From an uncultured Collinsella sp. (lineage in GTDB: Bacteria > Actinomycetota > Coriobacteriia > Coriobacteriales > Coriobacteriaceae), in assembly GCA_949287065.1 (NCBI GenBank), contig CASEEV010000012.1, positions 101,299 to 165,298 on the forward strand: a DNA stretch of 64,000 nt, read 5' to 3'. The notes under the pieces are model-generated. The model was not told where the DNA came from and searched no databases. It worked only from the letters and a program-made list of their open reading frames with translations. Position 1 is the stretch's first letter. Every line of letters starts with the position of its first letter. A program made the position numbers and the translations under genes. This document shows, piece after piece, positions 8,770-20,130 of the stretch.

Positions 8770-8775
8770 TATAAT
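8770..8775 (+). promoter_or_regulatory. Candidate -10 box of the small membrane protein gene
   Basis: A perfect TATAAT lies 28 bases before the ATG at 8803. No good -35 is visible 17 bases upstream. Confidence 0.4.
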
Positions 8776-8802
8776 GGATGCAGCCAACCTCGAGAGGGAC
8801 CC

Positions 8803-9096
8803 ATGACCGAGCAGCACATCATTCCCGCCGTGCCTGAGCCGCCCGTGATCGAAAGCGCCAGCGCCTCGACCGCCTGCCAAACAAACTCGTCTAAGACGGC
8901 CTACATCATAACCGCGGCCGTGCTCATCGTCGTAACCCTCGTCTTTGCGGGGCTCGCGGCGCTCGTGCTCGTGGGCATCGAAACCTACTACACCGTCGAG
9001 AACGGCACCGAGCACCTCGAAGAAGAGGCGTATCCCGACTACACCCCAGAAGACGACCTCTTCTTCTATGACGGCCTGGGCACGATAAGCGCCTAG
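8803..9096 (+). CDS. Small single-span membrane protein
   Basis: A 97-residue protein: a polar N-terminus of about 33 residues, one hydrophobic segment (about residues 34-58, AYIITAAVLIVVTLVFAGL), then an acidic, tyrosine-rich tail (EEEAYPDYTPEDD). ATG 8803 is preceded by GAGAGGGAC. It is on the opposite strand to its neighbours and has its own TATAAT. No family is recognised. Confidence 0.6.
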   Translation: MTEQHIIPAVPEPPVIESASASTACQTNSSKTAYIITAAVLIVVTLVFAGLAALVLVGIETYYTVENGTEHLEEEAYPDYTPEDDLFFYDGLGTISA

Positions 9097-9167
9097 ACCA
9101 GCAGGGCGGGGTGTCAAGGGCGCTTCTCGCCCGGCGCCTGTGCCGACCGTGCCCCAAGCTCGATGCT

Positions 9168-9743
9168 CTAACCCAGAAGCGCCTTGAGCCCGATGAGAAC
9201 GAGAACGACGCCGCCGGCAACCTGCGCGTGGGCTCCGAACCGCTCGCCCAGGCGCTTGCCGAGCTGCAGCACAAACAGGCAGCAGGCAAACGTCGTGATG
9301 CCGATCATGCCGCCGTAGAGCGCGATATTGGCCCCCGACGCGGCGAGCGACACGCCCACTACAAACGCGTCGATCGACGTTGCCACGCTTTCCATGGCAA
9401 GCTCGCCCCAGGTAAGGCGCGTCGGCGCGCATGCCTCGGGCTCGCGCAGCTCGCGCACGGCCTCGACGAGCATCTTGCCGCCCACGAAGGCGAGAATCGC
9501 AAACGAGACGATGCCGGCGTAGGCCTCGATGAGCGGGGCGACGAGCATGCCGCCTAAGAAGCCCGCGATGGGCATGCCCATCTGAAACAGTGCGAAGAGC
9601 ACCGGCATGGCGTACTTCTTGGAGCGCGGCATGTCGGGCTCGCACAGCGTGTTAGAAAGCGTGACCGCCATAGCGTCCATGGCGAGCGCGACGCCGAGCG
9701 CAACGCTCTGCGCGACATCGGCGAAAGAAACAGCAAGGCTCAT
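9168..9743 (-). CDS. mntP: Manganese efflux pump
   Basis: The 191-residue protein has six hydrophobic segments arranged as two repeats, each with a conserved Asp in a membrane helix: ALAMDAMAVTLSN (about residue 22) and SVATSIDAFVVG (about residue 120). This is the MntP pattern, which exports Mn(II). The length is typical. ATG 9743 is preceded by GGGAGGG. The 71-base gap to the next upstream gene shows no recognisable yybP-ykoY manganese riboswitch. Confidence 0.9.
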   Translation of the reverse strand: MSLAVSFADVAQSVALGVALAMDAMAVTLSNTLCEPDMPRSKKYAMPVLFALFQMGMPIAGFLGGMLVAPLIEAYAGIVSFAILAFVGGKMLVEAVRELREPEACAPTRLTWGELAMESVATSIDAFVVGVSLAASGANIALYGGMIGITTFACCLFVLQLGKRLGERFGAHAQVAGGVVLVLIGLKALLG

Positions 9744-9814
9744 AACACCCTCCCGTGCAGGACCTCTGCGAAACGTGTCATACGGCAAGGCGGCGGCGCA
9801 CCACCAGCCGCGTC

Positions 9815-10825
9815 TCATGGCTCAGGAGGGTTGCAGAAGAGCCTGAGGGCCTGGTCGAGGCTGTCGACAATGGCAAGCGGGTCGTCAACACCTGCGAAGA
9901 GGCGCACATAGCGGCCGTCGTCGCCGAGAAGCGCGCTCATGCGCGTAGCGCGCCCGCCCGCCGGGGCATCCCGATGAGCGCACGAACAGCGCTCGAGAAA
10001 CGCCCGCGCCGTGTCGGAAACCGACAGCTCAAAGTCAACCGCGGGACCGCAGCCGTGCCTCAGCACGTTGGCGGCCACGGCATGGTCGGGGTGGCTCTTG
10101 AGGCCGGGATACGCCACGCGAGCGACCGACGGATGACAGAAAAGGTATTCGGCAAGAGCGCGGGCGTGGTCCATATGGGCCTGCATGCGCCCGGGCAGCG
10201 AGTCGAGCCCCGCCGCCAGCGCCTCGAGGTCGCCCTTGTTAAGAAGATCCGATCGCGCACCCCGCAGCAGCTCGTACGCCTCGTCAGCCAGAGGGTCCGG
10301 CAGGCGCTTGCGGCTCCCGTGCGACCGCGCGACCGCAACCGCGACGACCTTCTCGGCTATGGCGCCCGCCCCTACCCGGTCAAGCGCCTCGAAGGCAACG
10401 TGGGCGCCGAGCTCGAGCGGAGCGCACCCCACGTGCGACGGCACGGTGTTGTCGACGAGAAGCAGCGCGCCGGCTGCGCGCGCCGCGGCGCTCAGCGCCC
10501 GCAGGTCGGGTACGCGCAACCCTACGCCGCCGATGCTGTTTACCAGCCAGAACGTGCGCCCGGTAGAGGGCACGCCGCCATCGGCCTCAGGGCGCGTTGC
10601 AGCCGCAAACGCCTCCGGGCTCGGGTCGGCAACAAAAAAGAGAGACTCCCGGGGGAATCTCTCCAAAAACGCCTGCGCAAAGTCGTCGGCATAGACCACG
10701 AGTCGGTCGCTGGGACCCACGAGGCCCAGCACAGCCAGGGCGTCGGGCACATGGCGTGCCCTGATAAAGATCGCGCAACGCGCCGAGCATGCGGCGGCAT
10801 ACCGCGCCTCGAGCTCCTTCTGCAC
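9815..10825 (-). CDS. Cys/Met-metabolism PLP-type protein lacking the catalytic lysine
   Basis: This 336-residue protein aligns with the cystathionine gamma-synthase family: LLVDNTVPSHVGCAPLELGAH corresponds to the VDNTF...PLxLGAD block, and the C-terminus has the usual VRLFAGVDDPLAIVDSLDQAL. Where the family has S-x-T-K binding PLP, this reads FEALDRV, so no lysine sits at the Schiff-base position. It is also about 50 residues shorter than normal, mainly at the N-terminus. The frame is intact, with GTG 10825 after GGGAGGG. It may be a non-catalytic paralog or use a displaced lysine (AEK). It stands alone. Confidence 0.7.
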   Translation of the reverse strand: MQKELEARYAAACSARCAIFIRARHVPDALAVLGLVGPSDRLVVYADDFAQAFLERFPRESLFFVADPSPEAFAAATRPEADGGVPSTGRTFWLVNSIGGVGLRVPDLRALSAAARAAGALLLVDNTVPSHVGCAPLELGAHVAFEALDRVGAGAIAEKVVAVAVARSHGSRKRLPDPLADEAYELLRGARSDLLNKGDLEALAAGLDSLPGRMQAHMDHARALAEYLFCHPSVARVAYPGLKSHPDHAVAANVLRHGCGPAVDFELSVSDTARAFLERCSCAHRDAPAGGRATRMSALLGDDGRYVRLFAGVDDPLAIVDSLDQALRLFCNPPEP

Positions 10826-10952
10826 CGCGATCCCTCCCCTGTCAGACGCTCCGGCAATAAGGACGTTTGAGTTTGCCCATTATAGCAGCTCGGGATGCGG
10901 CAGTCCGCGCGGCGCTCTTCTCGCAATCACAGGGCTCGTGGCACAGGCCCGC

Positions 10953-12332
10953 CTACGCCAGGTCCTCTCCGTTGGACTCGAAGGCGCGCTTGAACCACGC
11001 GAAGCTCTTCTTGGGCGTGCGCGCAAGATGACCCTCGCCCTCGGCGGCGTAGTCAACGTACACCGCGCCGTAGCGCTTTTCGATATCGCCGCTCGAAGAC
11101 GGGATGTCGATAAGGCCCCAACCGAGGTAGCCGATCACCCGGGCGCCGTCCTTCTCGACCGCGTCCCTCATGGCCTTGATGTGGTCGCGGTGGTAGCTGA
11201 TGCGGTACTCGTCGTCGATCATCGAACCGTCGGCGGGCAGCTCCTCGCGCCAGCCGATGCCGTTCTCAAGCGAGAAGACCGGCAGGCCCGTGCGCTCGTA
11301 GATCTCGGAGAGCGTGCGGCGATACCCGAGCGGGTCGATCTCCCAGCCCCACTCGTTGGCCTCGACCAGCGGGTTCTTTACATGGCCCGCATCGCCCAGC
11401 ACACAGGCGGGCGTGTCGGCAGAAACGCCGTCGGCCGAGAAGCACTGCGAGCGATAGTAGCTCAGGGAGGCGAAGTCGTTCTTCATGCGCGCGATGTCGG
11501 CGAGCTCGTCGGCGGTCATGTCGAGCTCGATGCCGCGGCTGCGCAGGTAGGCCGTGTAGTACGCCGGGTACCGCCCGGTGGCGCACACGTCGAGCACGAG
11601 CCAGTCGCAGAAGCGCTCGGCCTGGGTGGCGAGCAGCACGTCGGCGGGCGCAGGGGTTGCCGGGTAGATGGGCGTGAAGGCGCACATGCCGCCGATCTTG
11701 CAGTCGGGGTAGTTCTCGTGCAGGTAGTTGCACACGCGGGCATGGGCGACCATCACGTTGTGACCGAGCTGCAGTACCTTGGCCTCGCTGGCGGGGTCGG
11801 CCGGGTTCTCGGGGATCGGCGCGCCCGAGATGTCAAAGCCCATGGGCAGGCCGTGCAGGTTCTGCTCGTTAAAGGTGAGCCACCACTTGACCTTGGGCGC
11901 CAGGCGGTCGATCACGACCTTGGCGTACTCCACAAAGGCGTCGACCACGTGCTTGGAGGCAAAGCCGCCGAACTTCTCGGCCAGCGCAAGCGGCATGTCG
12001 AAGTGATACAGGCACACCATGGGCGCGATGCCGTTGGCGATGAGATCGTCGGCGAGCGCCTCGTAGTAGGCCAGGCCCTCCTCGTTGACCGCGCCCTCGC
12101 CCGCAGGGATAACGCGCGACCACGAGGTCTGAAAACGGTAGCAGTTCATGCCCATCTCGGCCATGAGCTCGTTGTCCTCGCGGAAACGATGGTAGCCGTC
12201 CACGGCCTCCTCCCACGCGCCCTGCTTGTGCTCGTACACGCTCGGCCCCTTGCCGCCCTGGTGCTGGGCGCCGTCGTACTGCATGCTCGAAACCGAGTTG
12301 CCCCACAAAAACCCTTTCGGAAGCACTGACAC
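10953..12332 (-). CDS. 6-phospho-beta-glucosidase, GH1 (first of three)
   Basis: This 459-residue GH1 enzyme starts LPKGFLWGNSVS. The acid/base Glu is in WWLTFNEQN (about residue 172) and the nucleophile in FSLENGIG (about residue 365). SSSGDIEKRYG near the C-terminus carries the S...K-x-Y phosphate-binding pattern of 6-phospho-glycosidases, implying a PTS-imported beta-glucoside or lactose-type phosphate substrate. GTG 12332 is chosen for AGGAGAGG six bases upstream. No PTS component is next to it. Confidence 0.88.
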   Translation of the reverse strand: MSVLPKGFLWGNSVSSMQYDGAQHQGGKGPSVYEHKQGAWEEAVDGYHRFREDNELMAEMGMNCYRFQTSWSRVIPAGEGAVNEEGLAYYEALADDLIANGIAPMVCLYHFDMPLALAEKFGGFASKHVVDAFVEYAKVVIDRLAPKVKWWLTFNEQNLHGLPMGFDISGAPIPENPADPASEAKVLQLGHNVMVAHARVCNYLHENYPDCKIGGMCAFTPIYPATPAPADVLLATQAERFCDWLVLDVCATGRYPAYYTAYLRSRGIELDMTADELADIARMKNDFASLSYYRSQCFSADGVSADTPACVLGDAGHVKNPLVEANEWGWEIDPLGYRRTLSEIYERTGLPVFSLENGIGWREELPADGSMIDDEYRISYHRDHIKAMRDAVEKDGARVIGYLGWGLIDIPSSSGDIEKRYGAVYVDYAAEGEGHLARTPKKSFAWFKRAFESNGEDLA

Positions 12333-12420
12333 GAGCCTCTCCTCTCGTCGGAATGTGTTGTTCTCGTCCACTGTCCACAAGGATACCCAACTGTGCACCC
12401 GTCACACGATCGCCCCCCAG

Positions 12421-12543
12421 CCAAAAAACGCTGTTAACGGCGGATTTTGGCATGGGGATCAAAAAGGTGTCTACCTGCAGGTTTGTATTGTTTTACCTGG
12501 TAGATAGGGGTGGACAAAAAGCGCTGTTAACAGCGTTGTTTGG
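12421..12543. repeat. Palindromic element with CCAAAAAACGCTGTTAAC arms
   Basis: The left arm (12421-12438) and the reverse complement of the right arm (12526-12543) match at 17 of 18 bases. An inner TCTACC (12470-12475) and GGTAGA (12499-12504) give a nested hairpin. It lies between the GH1 start and the thrS terminator. The rest of the 12333-12647 gap holds only that terminator and the GH1 promoter region. Confidence 0.65.
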
Positions 12544-12557
12544 CAGGGTCAGCCGGA

Positions 12558-12592
12558 ACAAAAAAACGGACGCCCCAAGGAGAGGCGTCCGT
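12558..12592 (-). terminator. Rho-independent terminator of thrS
   Basis: ACGGACGCC pairs perfectly with GGCGTCCGT around a 9-base loop (12566-12592), followed on the minus strand by a run of U (A-run at 12559-12565). It lies 56 bases past the thrS stop. Confidence 0.9.
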
Positions 12593-12647
12593 TGATCCAG
12601 TCTATGGAGAAGCACGGGCCATAATGGCCGAGAAGCACGGGGCGACC

Positions 12648-14411
12648 TTAGCCGCGGCGCTCCTTGATCTCGGCGGTGATGTCGGCGATGAACTCGTCGA
12701 GGTCGCGCGTCACCGTCTCGTTGGAGCGGTCGCGGACCGACACGTTGCCGGCCTCGACCTCCTTCTCGCCGATGATGAACATGTATGGCGGACGGTCGAT
12801 GTTGCGAGCCTCGCGAATCTTGTAGCCGATCTTCTCGTCGCGCTCGTCGAGGACGGCGCGGATGCCGGCGGCCTCCAGGCGCTCGGTAACGCTGCGCGCG
12901 TAGTCGCGGCTCTTCTCCGAGACGGGCAGAACCTTGACCTGGCAGGGCGCAAGCCAGGTGGGGAACTTGCCGGCAAAGTGCTCGATCAGGATGCCGATGA
13001 AGCGCTCGATGGAGCCAAAGCACACGCGGTGCAGCATGATCGGACGCTTCTTGGAGCCGTCGGCGTCCGTGTACTCGAGGTCAAAGTTGAGCGGCATCTG
13101 GAAGTCGAGCTGCACGGTGCCGCACTGCCAGGTGCGACCGAGCGAGTCCTCCAGGTGGAAGTCGATCTTGGGACCGTAGAAGGCGCCGTCGCCCTCGTTG
13201 ATGACGTAGTCCTTGCCCAGACGGTCGAGCGCCTCGCGCAGGCCGGCCTCGGCGGCGGCCCAATCCTCGTCGGAGCCCATGGAGTCCTCGGGGCGGGTGG
13301 AGAGCTCGAGGTGGTAGGTGAAGCCGAACTTCTCGTACACGGAGTCGATGAGGTTCACCACGCCCACGATCTCGTCGGTGAGCTGGTCCGGGCGCACGAA
13401 GAGATGGGCGTCGTCCTGGTTGAAGCAGCGCACGCGGAAGAGGCCGTGGAGAGCGCCGCGCAGCTCGTGGCGGTGCACCAGGCCGATCTCGCCGGCGCGG
13501 ATGGGCAGCTCGCGGTAGCTGTGCGGACGGTTCTTGTACACGAGCACGCCGCCCGGGCAGTTCATGGGCTTGATGCAATACTCCTCGTCGTCGATCACGG
13601 TGGAGTACATGTTGTCCTTGTAGTGGTCCCAGTGGCCGGAGGTCTTCCAGAGCTGCTTGTTCATGATGAGCGGCGTGGAGATCTCGACGTAGCCGGCGGC
13701 ATGGTGAATCTCGCGCCAGTAGTCGAGAAGCTCGTTCTTCAGGATCATGCCGTTGGGCAGGAAGAACGGGAAGCCCGGGGCCTCGTCGCGCATCATGAAC
13801 AGGTCCATCTCGCGGCCGATCTTGCGGTGGTCGCGCTTTTTGGCCTCCTCGAGCATGCGCAGGTGCTCGTCGAGCTCGGCCTTCGTGGCGAACGCGGTGC
13901 CGTTGACGCGGACGAGCATCTTGTTGTTCTTGTCAGCCTTCCAGTAGGCGCCGGAGACGCCCGTGAGCTTGAAGGCCTTGAGGGCCGTGGTGTAGGTGAT
14001 GTGCGGGCCCACGCACATGTCGATGTACTCGCCCTGCTGGAAGAACGTGATGCGCGCGTCGGGGTCAAGGTCGCCGATGTGCTCGACCTTGTACTTCTCG
14101 CCGCGCTCCTCCATGAGGGCGATGGCCTCCTCGCGGGGCAGCTCGAAGACAGTGAACTTGAGGTTCTCCTTCACGATCTTCTTCATCTCGGCCTCGATGG
14201 CGGGCAGGTCGTCCTCGGAGAGCGTCTTATCACCCAGGTCGACGTCGTAGTAGAAGCCGTTGTCGGTGGCGGGACCGTAGGCAAAGTCGGCCTCGGGATA
14301 CAGGCGCTTGATGGCCTGGGCCATGATGTGCGCGGCGGAATGGCGAACGACGTGGGTCACCTCGTCAGCCGGAAGATCGGCAACATGGCCGTCGTTGTAC
14401 AGTGCCTTCAT
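12648..14411 (-). CDS. thrS: Threonyl-tRNA synthetase without TGS domain
   Basis: Charges tRNA-Thr. The 587-residue protein begins directly at the editing region (HSAAHIMAQAI, with the zinc-type editing His residues and a later CVGPH). The class II core follows: KPMNCPGG (zinc Cys), RELPIRAGEIG, RVRCFNQDDAH and HRVCFGSIERF, then a C-terminal anticodon-binding domain. Most bacterial ThrRS are about 640 residues with an N-terminal TGS domain, which is absent here. ATG 14411 is used; no in-frame upstream extension with TGS sequence was seen. A T-box-like leader precedes it and a strong terminator follows. Confidence 0.93.
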   Translation of the reverse strand: MKALYNDGHVADLPADEVTHVVRHSAAHIMAQAIKRLYPEADFAYGPATDNGFYYDVDLGDKTLSEDDLPAIEAEMKKIVKENLKFTVFELPREEAIALMEERGEKYKVEHIGDLDPDARITFFQQGEYIDMCVGPHITYTTALKAFKLTGVSGAYWKADKNNKMLVRVNGTAFATKAELDEHLRMLEEAKKRDHRKIGREMDLFMMRDEAPGFPFFLPNGMILKNELLDYWREIHHAAGYVEISTPLIMNKQLWKTSGHWDHYKDNMYSTVIDDEEYCIKPMNCPGGVLVYKNRPHSYRELPIRAGEIGLVHRHELRGALHGLFRVRCFNQDDAHLFVRPDQLTDEIVGVVNLIDSVYEKFGFTYHLELSTRPEDSMGSDEDWAAAEAGLREALDRLGKDYVINEGDGAFYGPKIDFHLEDSLGRTWQCGTVQLDFQMPLNFDLEYTDADGSKKRPIMLHRVCFGSIERFIGILIEHFAGKFPTWLAPCQVKVLPVSEKSRDYARSVTERLEAAGIRAVLDERDEKIGYKIREARNIDRPPYMFIIGEKEVEAGNVSVRDRSNETVTRDLDEFIADITAEIKERRG

Positions 14412-14445
14412 GGGGAACCTCTTCCTCTAGGTGGGGGAATCGCAA

Positions 14446-14640
14446 GAAAAAAGCCCGTGCGCCCAAGGCGACGAGCGATACATGGCGCCTGTCTCGGGCC
14501 CGTTGCGGACCATGACGATAGGACAGACGCCTAAAGAGTCTGCGTTCGAGCGATGTGCGCAACCAAACGCCGCATGTTCTGTGAATCCCTTCCGTAAGCA
14601 GGTAGGTTAGTTTTACCACGCAACAGCGCGGCGGTCTAGC
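14446..14640 (-). promoter_or_regulatory. T-box-like attenuator leader of thrS
   Basis: Read on the minus strand, a GCAGAC/GTCTGT stem is followed by ATGGTCCGCAACGGGCC, close to the T-box core (UGGN plus CCGC). Its GGUCC/GGGCC pairing would be an antiterminator. The same GGGCCCG overlaps a competing stem (GCCCG...AGGCG with CGCCT...CGGGC, 14453-14499) that ends in TTTTTT (14447-14452). UGGU would pair with an ACCA tRNA end. ACC codons suitable as a Thr specifier occur upstream (AACTAACCTACC), but stem I was not resolved. Confidence 0.42.
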
Positions 14641-14696
14641 GCAGGCGCGAGCCGAGCGCCCGCCCACACCCCAGATTCATAGCAGCGACGCGCGAC

Positions 14697-14734
14697 GGAA
14701 ACAAACGAGCCCTCCGCCGACAGGCGAAGGGCTC
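14697..14734 (-). terminator. Terminator of the zinc-ribbon membrane protein gene
   Basis: GAGCCCTTCGCC pairs with GGCGGAGGGCTC around TGTC on the minus strand, followed by GTTTGTTTCC, about 50 bases past the stop. Confidence 0.65.
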
Positions 14735-14782
14735 TTACAAGGCACGTTGGGACGCCGGTGCAACAGGCGGCGAGACGCGCGG

Positions 14783-15214
14783 CTACTGGATATGGGTGCG
14801 GCAGTACGGGCAAACCTTCCAATTGGCGTCGAGCGGACGGTGGCAGCTCGGGCAGACGTTGCGAACCTGCGTGTTGCAGACCGGGCAGACCACGAAGTCC
14901 TTCTCGATCGTGGTACCGCAGTTGGGGCAAGAGCCGTACTCGTTGAGCTGGTGCTCGCGCAGCGCCATGTCGAGCATCTGCTCCTCGCGGTCGGCAAGGT
15001 AGGACGTGGGGCGGAGCACCACGTACACGAGAAGGCCGACGAACGGGATGAGCGAGACGATACCCCAGATCCAGAACGGATCGGCGCCGCGGCGCTTGGC
15101 GTCGATGAAGGTGTAGATCACCGACAGAATGTAGAGCGCGACGATAAAGCCGACAAAAACATAGATGACGGCCATGAGCTCCGGGGACATGAGCTCTTGC
15201 ATAAGGGAAGCCAT
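14783..15214 (-). CDS. Two-span membrane protein with C-terminal double zinc ribbon
   Basis: This 143-residue protein has two hydrophobic segments (about residues 13-35 and 47-68) separated by the basic loop DAKRRGADP. A cytoplasmic tail follows with four CxxC pairs: CPNC, CPVC, CPSC and CPYC. That spacing is a double zinc ribbon. The N-terminal part resembles small phospholipase-D-nuclease-N-type membrane anchors. Function unknown. ATG 15214 has GGAAGGTG upstream. Confidence 0.75.
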   Translation of the reverse strand: MASLMQELMSPELMAVIYVFVGFIVALYILSVIYTFIDAKRRGADPFWIWGIVSLIPFVGLLVYVVLRPTSYLADREEQMLDMALREHQLNEYGSCPNCGTTIEKDFVVCPVCNTQVRNVCPSCHRPLDANWKVCPYCRTHIQ

Positions 15215-15340
15215 AAACGCACCTTCCAGACACTATTCAGCAAATTATCAGCAGCAACCGACCCCTGCATTTTATACGCCTTTTGAGAACGCGTCCACCG
15301 AACACCGATTTGCCACAATGGATAGGAGAAGCAAAAAGGA

Positions 15341-15561
15341 GCCCTCCCCTGCCGGGTACCGGGCCTTTCGCAGTGGGGCAGATCGGCGCGAAAGAGGAGC
15401 ACCCGACCAGATGCCACTGCACCCTCCTGCCAAGCGCCCGGGTTTCTGCAGTGCCCCAGATCGGCTTGAACGAGGAGGGCCCGACCCGATGTCGGGGCTT
15501 TCAGGGTGCCCCAGGTTGGCCCGAAAGAGGAGGGCATAGACCTTCACGGTCATGCCCGACG
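15341..15561. repeat. Degenerate tandem repeat, unit about 78 bp, three units
   Basis: Three imperfect units start near 15341, 15421 and 15499. Each shares a block like GCAGTGCCCCAGATCGGC, then a GAA-GAGGAG block, then CCCGACC. The gap 15215-15605 contains no supported gene; the open frames crossing it only follow the repeat. Origin and role are unknown. Confidence 0.6.
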
Positions 15562-15605
15562 AATGAGGGCCAAGATGGGGTGCCCTGGAAGGCCCCGCAG
15601 GTCCG

Positions 15606-18807
<3,202 letters not shown>

Positions 18808-18853
18808 CTACATCGTTACTTTTGCCCACGGAACGGGCACTGTTCGTCCGAAG

Positions 18854-18906
18854 TTTTTCCGCATCGGCGAAAGGTCTTTTCCGCTTCGAGCGAGCATGCG
18901 GAAAAG
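18854..18906. promoter_or_regulatory. TTTTCCGC boxes, candidate RpiR operator
   Basis: CTTTTCCGC (18876-18884) and GCGGAAAAG (18898-18906) form a perfect 9-bp inverted repeat, with a third TTTTCCGC at 18855-18862. They lie in the divergent region between the GH1 gene and the RpiR-type gene, just upstream of the latter's -10. Confidence 0.45.
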
Positions 18907-18935
18907 GCTGGAAGCCGCACCCGCGGCGGTGCGCC

Positions 18936-18941
18936 TATAAT
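18936..18941 (+). promoter_or_regulatory. -10 box of the RpiR-type gene
   Basis: A perfect TATAAT lies 88 bases before the ATG at 19029. The -35 region is poor, consistent with a regulated promoter. Confidence 0.45.
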
Positions 18942-19028
18942 CGTGGCAAGCTCATGCACGCCCCGCGCAGCACGCCCTTGCACGCTGCCGCGGAGCGCTC
19001 CGAACGAACCCTCGCACGGGAGGACGCC

Positions 19029-19904
19029 ATGACGCGCGACCTACAGGCAGCCATACGACACGCCGACCTCACCCCGGCCGAGCAGCAGATCGCCACGTTT
19101 GTGACGACCGCCGGCGAACGCACCGGCGCCTACTCCATCAAAGAGCTCGCGCTCGCTACCCACACCTCCATCGCCACGATCCACCGCTTCTGCAAGAAGC
19201 TCGGCCTCGAAGGCTTCAAAGAGCTCAAGGTCGAGGTCGCGCGCGCCGCGGCCCTGCGCACCCGCGCCTACGGCGAGGTCGACATCAATTTCCCCTTCGA
19301 CGAGCAGAGCAGCGCCGACGACGTTGCCCACAGCCTCGAATCGCTCTACGCCGAAGCGGTCACCGACACGCGCCGCCTGCTCGACGACGAGAACCTTGCG
19401 CGCGCGGCGGAGCTCATCTCCGCGAGTGACTCGGTCGACATCTACACGCACTCGCACAACCTCTATGCCGCGGGCATGTTCCGCGACCGGCTGCTCTCGA
19501 TCGGCAAGGCCGCTCACTGCCCCGAAGACGGCGAACAGCAGATGCGTGTGGCGCTTGCCTCGGATCCCCGCAAGGTTGCGGTGCTCATCTCGTACTCGGG
19601 GCAGGCGCTCTACTACCCCGAGCTTCTTGCCTTGCTCGAGCGCAAAGAAGTGCCGGTGATCCTCGTGAGCACAGCCGCCGGCTGCAAGCTGCACCCGCGT
19701 CTCAGCTGCTACCTCACGGTAAGCGACTGCGAACATCCGCAGATACGCATCACGCAGTTTGCGTCGCACATCGCGGTGCAGTTTGCCTTGGACGTGCTTT
19801 TTGGCGCGGTCTTTGCCCACGACTTCAAAGGCAACATGGCCTGGCTGAGAACCTCGCTGCCCTACGTTGACACGCGCCCCCTGAACGAGGGCAACGTGCG
19901 CTGA
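19029..19904 (+). CDS. RpiR/MurR-family transcriptional regulator
   Basis: This 291-residue protein has an N-terminal RpiR-type HTH (about residues 1-75; LTPAEQQIATFV, YSIKELALATHTSIATIHRFCKKLG). A SIS sugar-phosphate-binding domain follows (about residues 120-250; VDIYTHSHN, VAVLISYSGQA, VPVILVST). Such proteins sense phosphosugars and control nearby catabolic genes. ATG 19029 has GGGAGG six bases upstream. It is divergent from the tandem BglA-like genes, so beta-glucoside phosphate is the likely signal (inference). Confidence 0.9.
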   Translation: MTRDLQAAIRHADLTPAEQQIATFVTTAGERTGAYSIKELALATHTSIATIHRFCKKLGLEGFKELKVEVARAAALRTRAYGEVDINFPFDEQSSADDVAHSLESLYAEAVTDTRRLLDDENLARAAELISASDSVDIYTHSHNLYAAGMFRDRLLSIGKAAHCPEDGEQQMRVALASDPRKVAVLISYSGQALYYPELLALLERKEVPVILVSTAAGCKLHPRLSCYLTVSDCEHPQIRITQFASHIAVQFALDVLFGAVFAHDFKGNMAWLRTSLPYVDTRPLNEGNVR

Positions 19905-19975
19905 ACGGGCGGCGCCTCGCCCCCCGGAGCCGGGTTTCGGCAAGCCCGAGCGCGAAATCGAGCTCCCGCAGCAAA

Positions 19976-20116
19976 GTAAAAGTCAGATGATTGCGTTTTA
20001 GAGGCGTGGCGTCAGGTATGCCGCCGTACGCGCCGCACAAAACCCCAGCTCGCCGGCGCCCGTGTGAAGGCGATACTTCGCACGGGAGGCTTAAAACGCA
20101 ATCATCTGAGTTTTAC
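19976..20116. repeat. 141-bp palindromic element, 25-bp arms, inner hairpin
   Basis: The left arm (19976-20000) starts GTAAAAGTCAGATGATTGCG and matches the reverse complement of the right arm (20092-20116) at 24 of 25 bases. Inside, CCCGTGTGAAG (20059-20069) pairs with CTTCGCACGGG (20076-20086). It lies between the converging RpiR-type and GH32 genes, next to the GH32 terminator. Confidence 0.75.
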
Positions 20117-20130
20117 GTGCCGAGCCACGC

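Noticed and set aside
9744..9814. yybP-ykoY manganese riboswitch before mntP
   Set aside because: The gap is only 71 bases and lacks the conserved core.
12540..14534. 664-codon plus-strand open frame
   Set aside because: It lies entirely opposite thrS, which carries all class II synthetase motifs.
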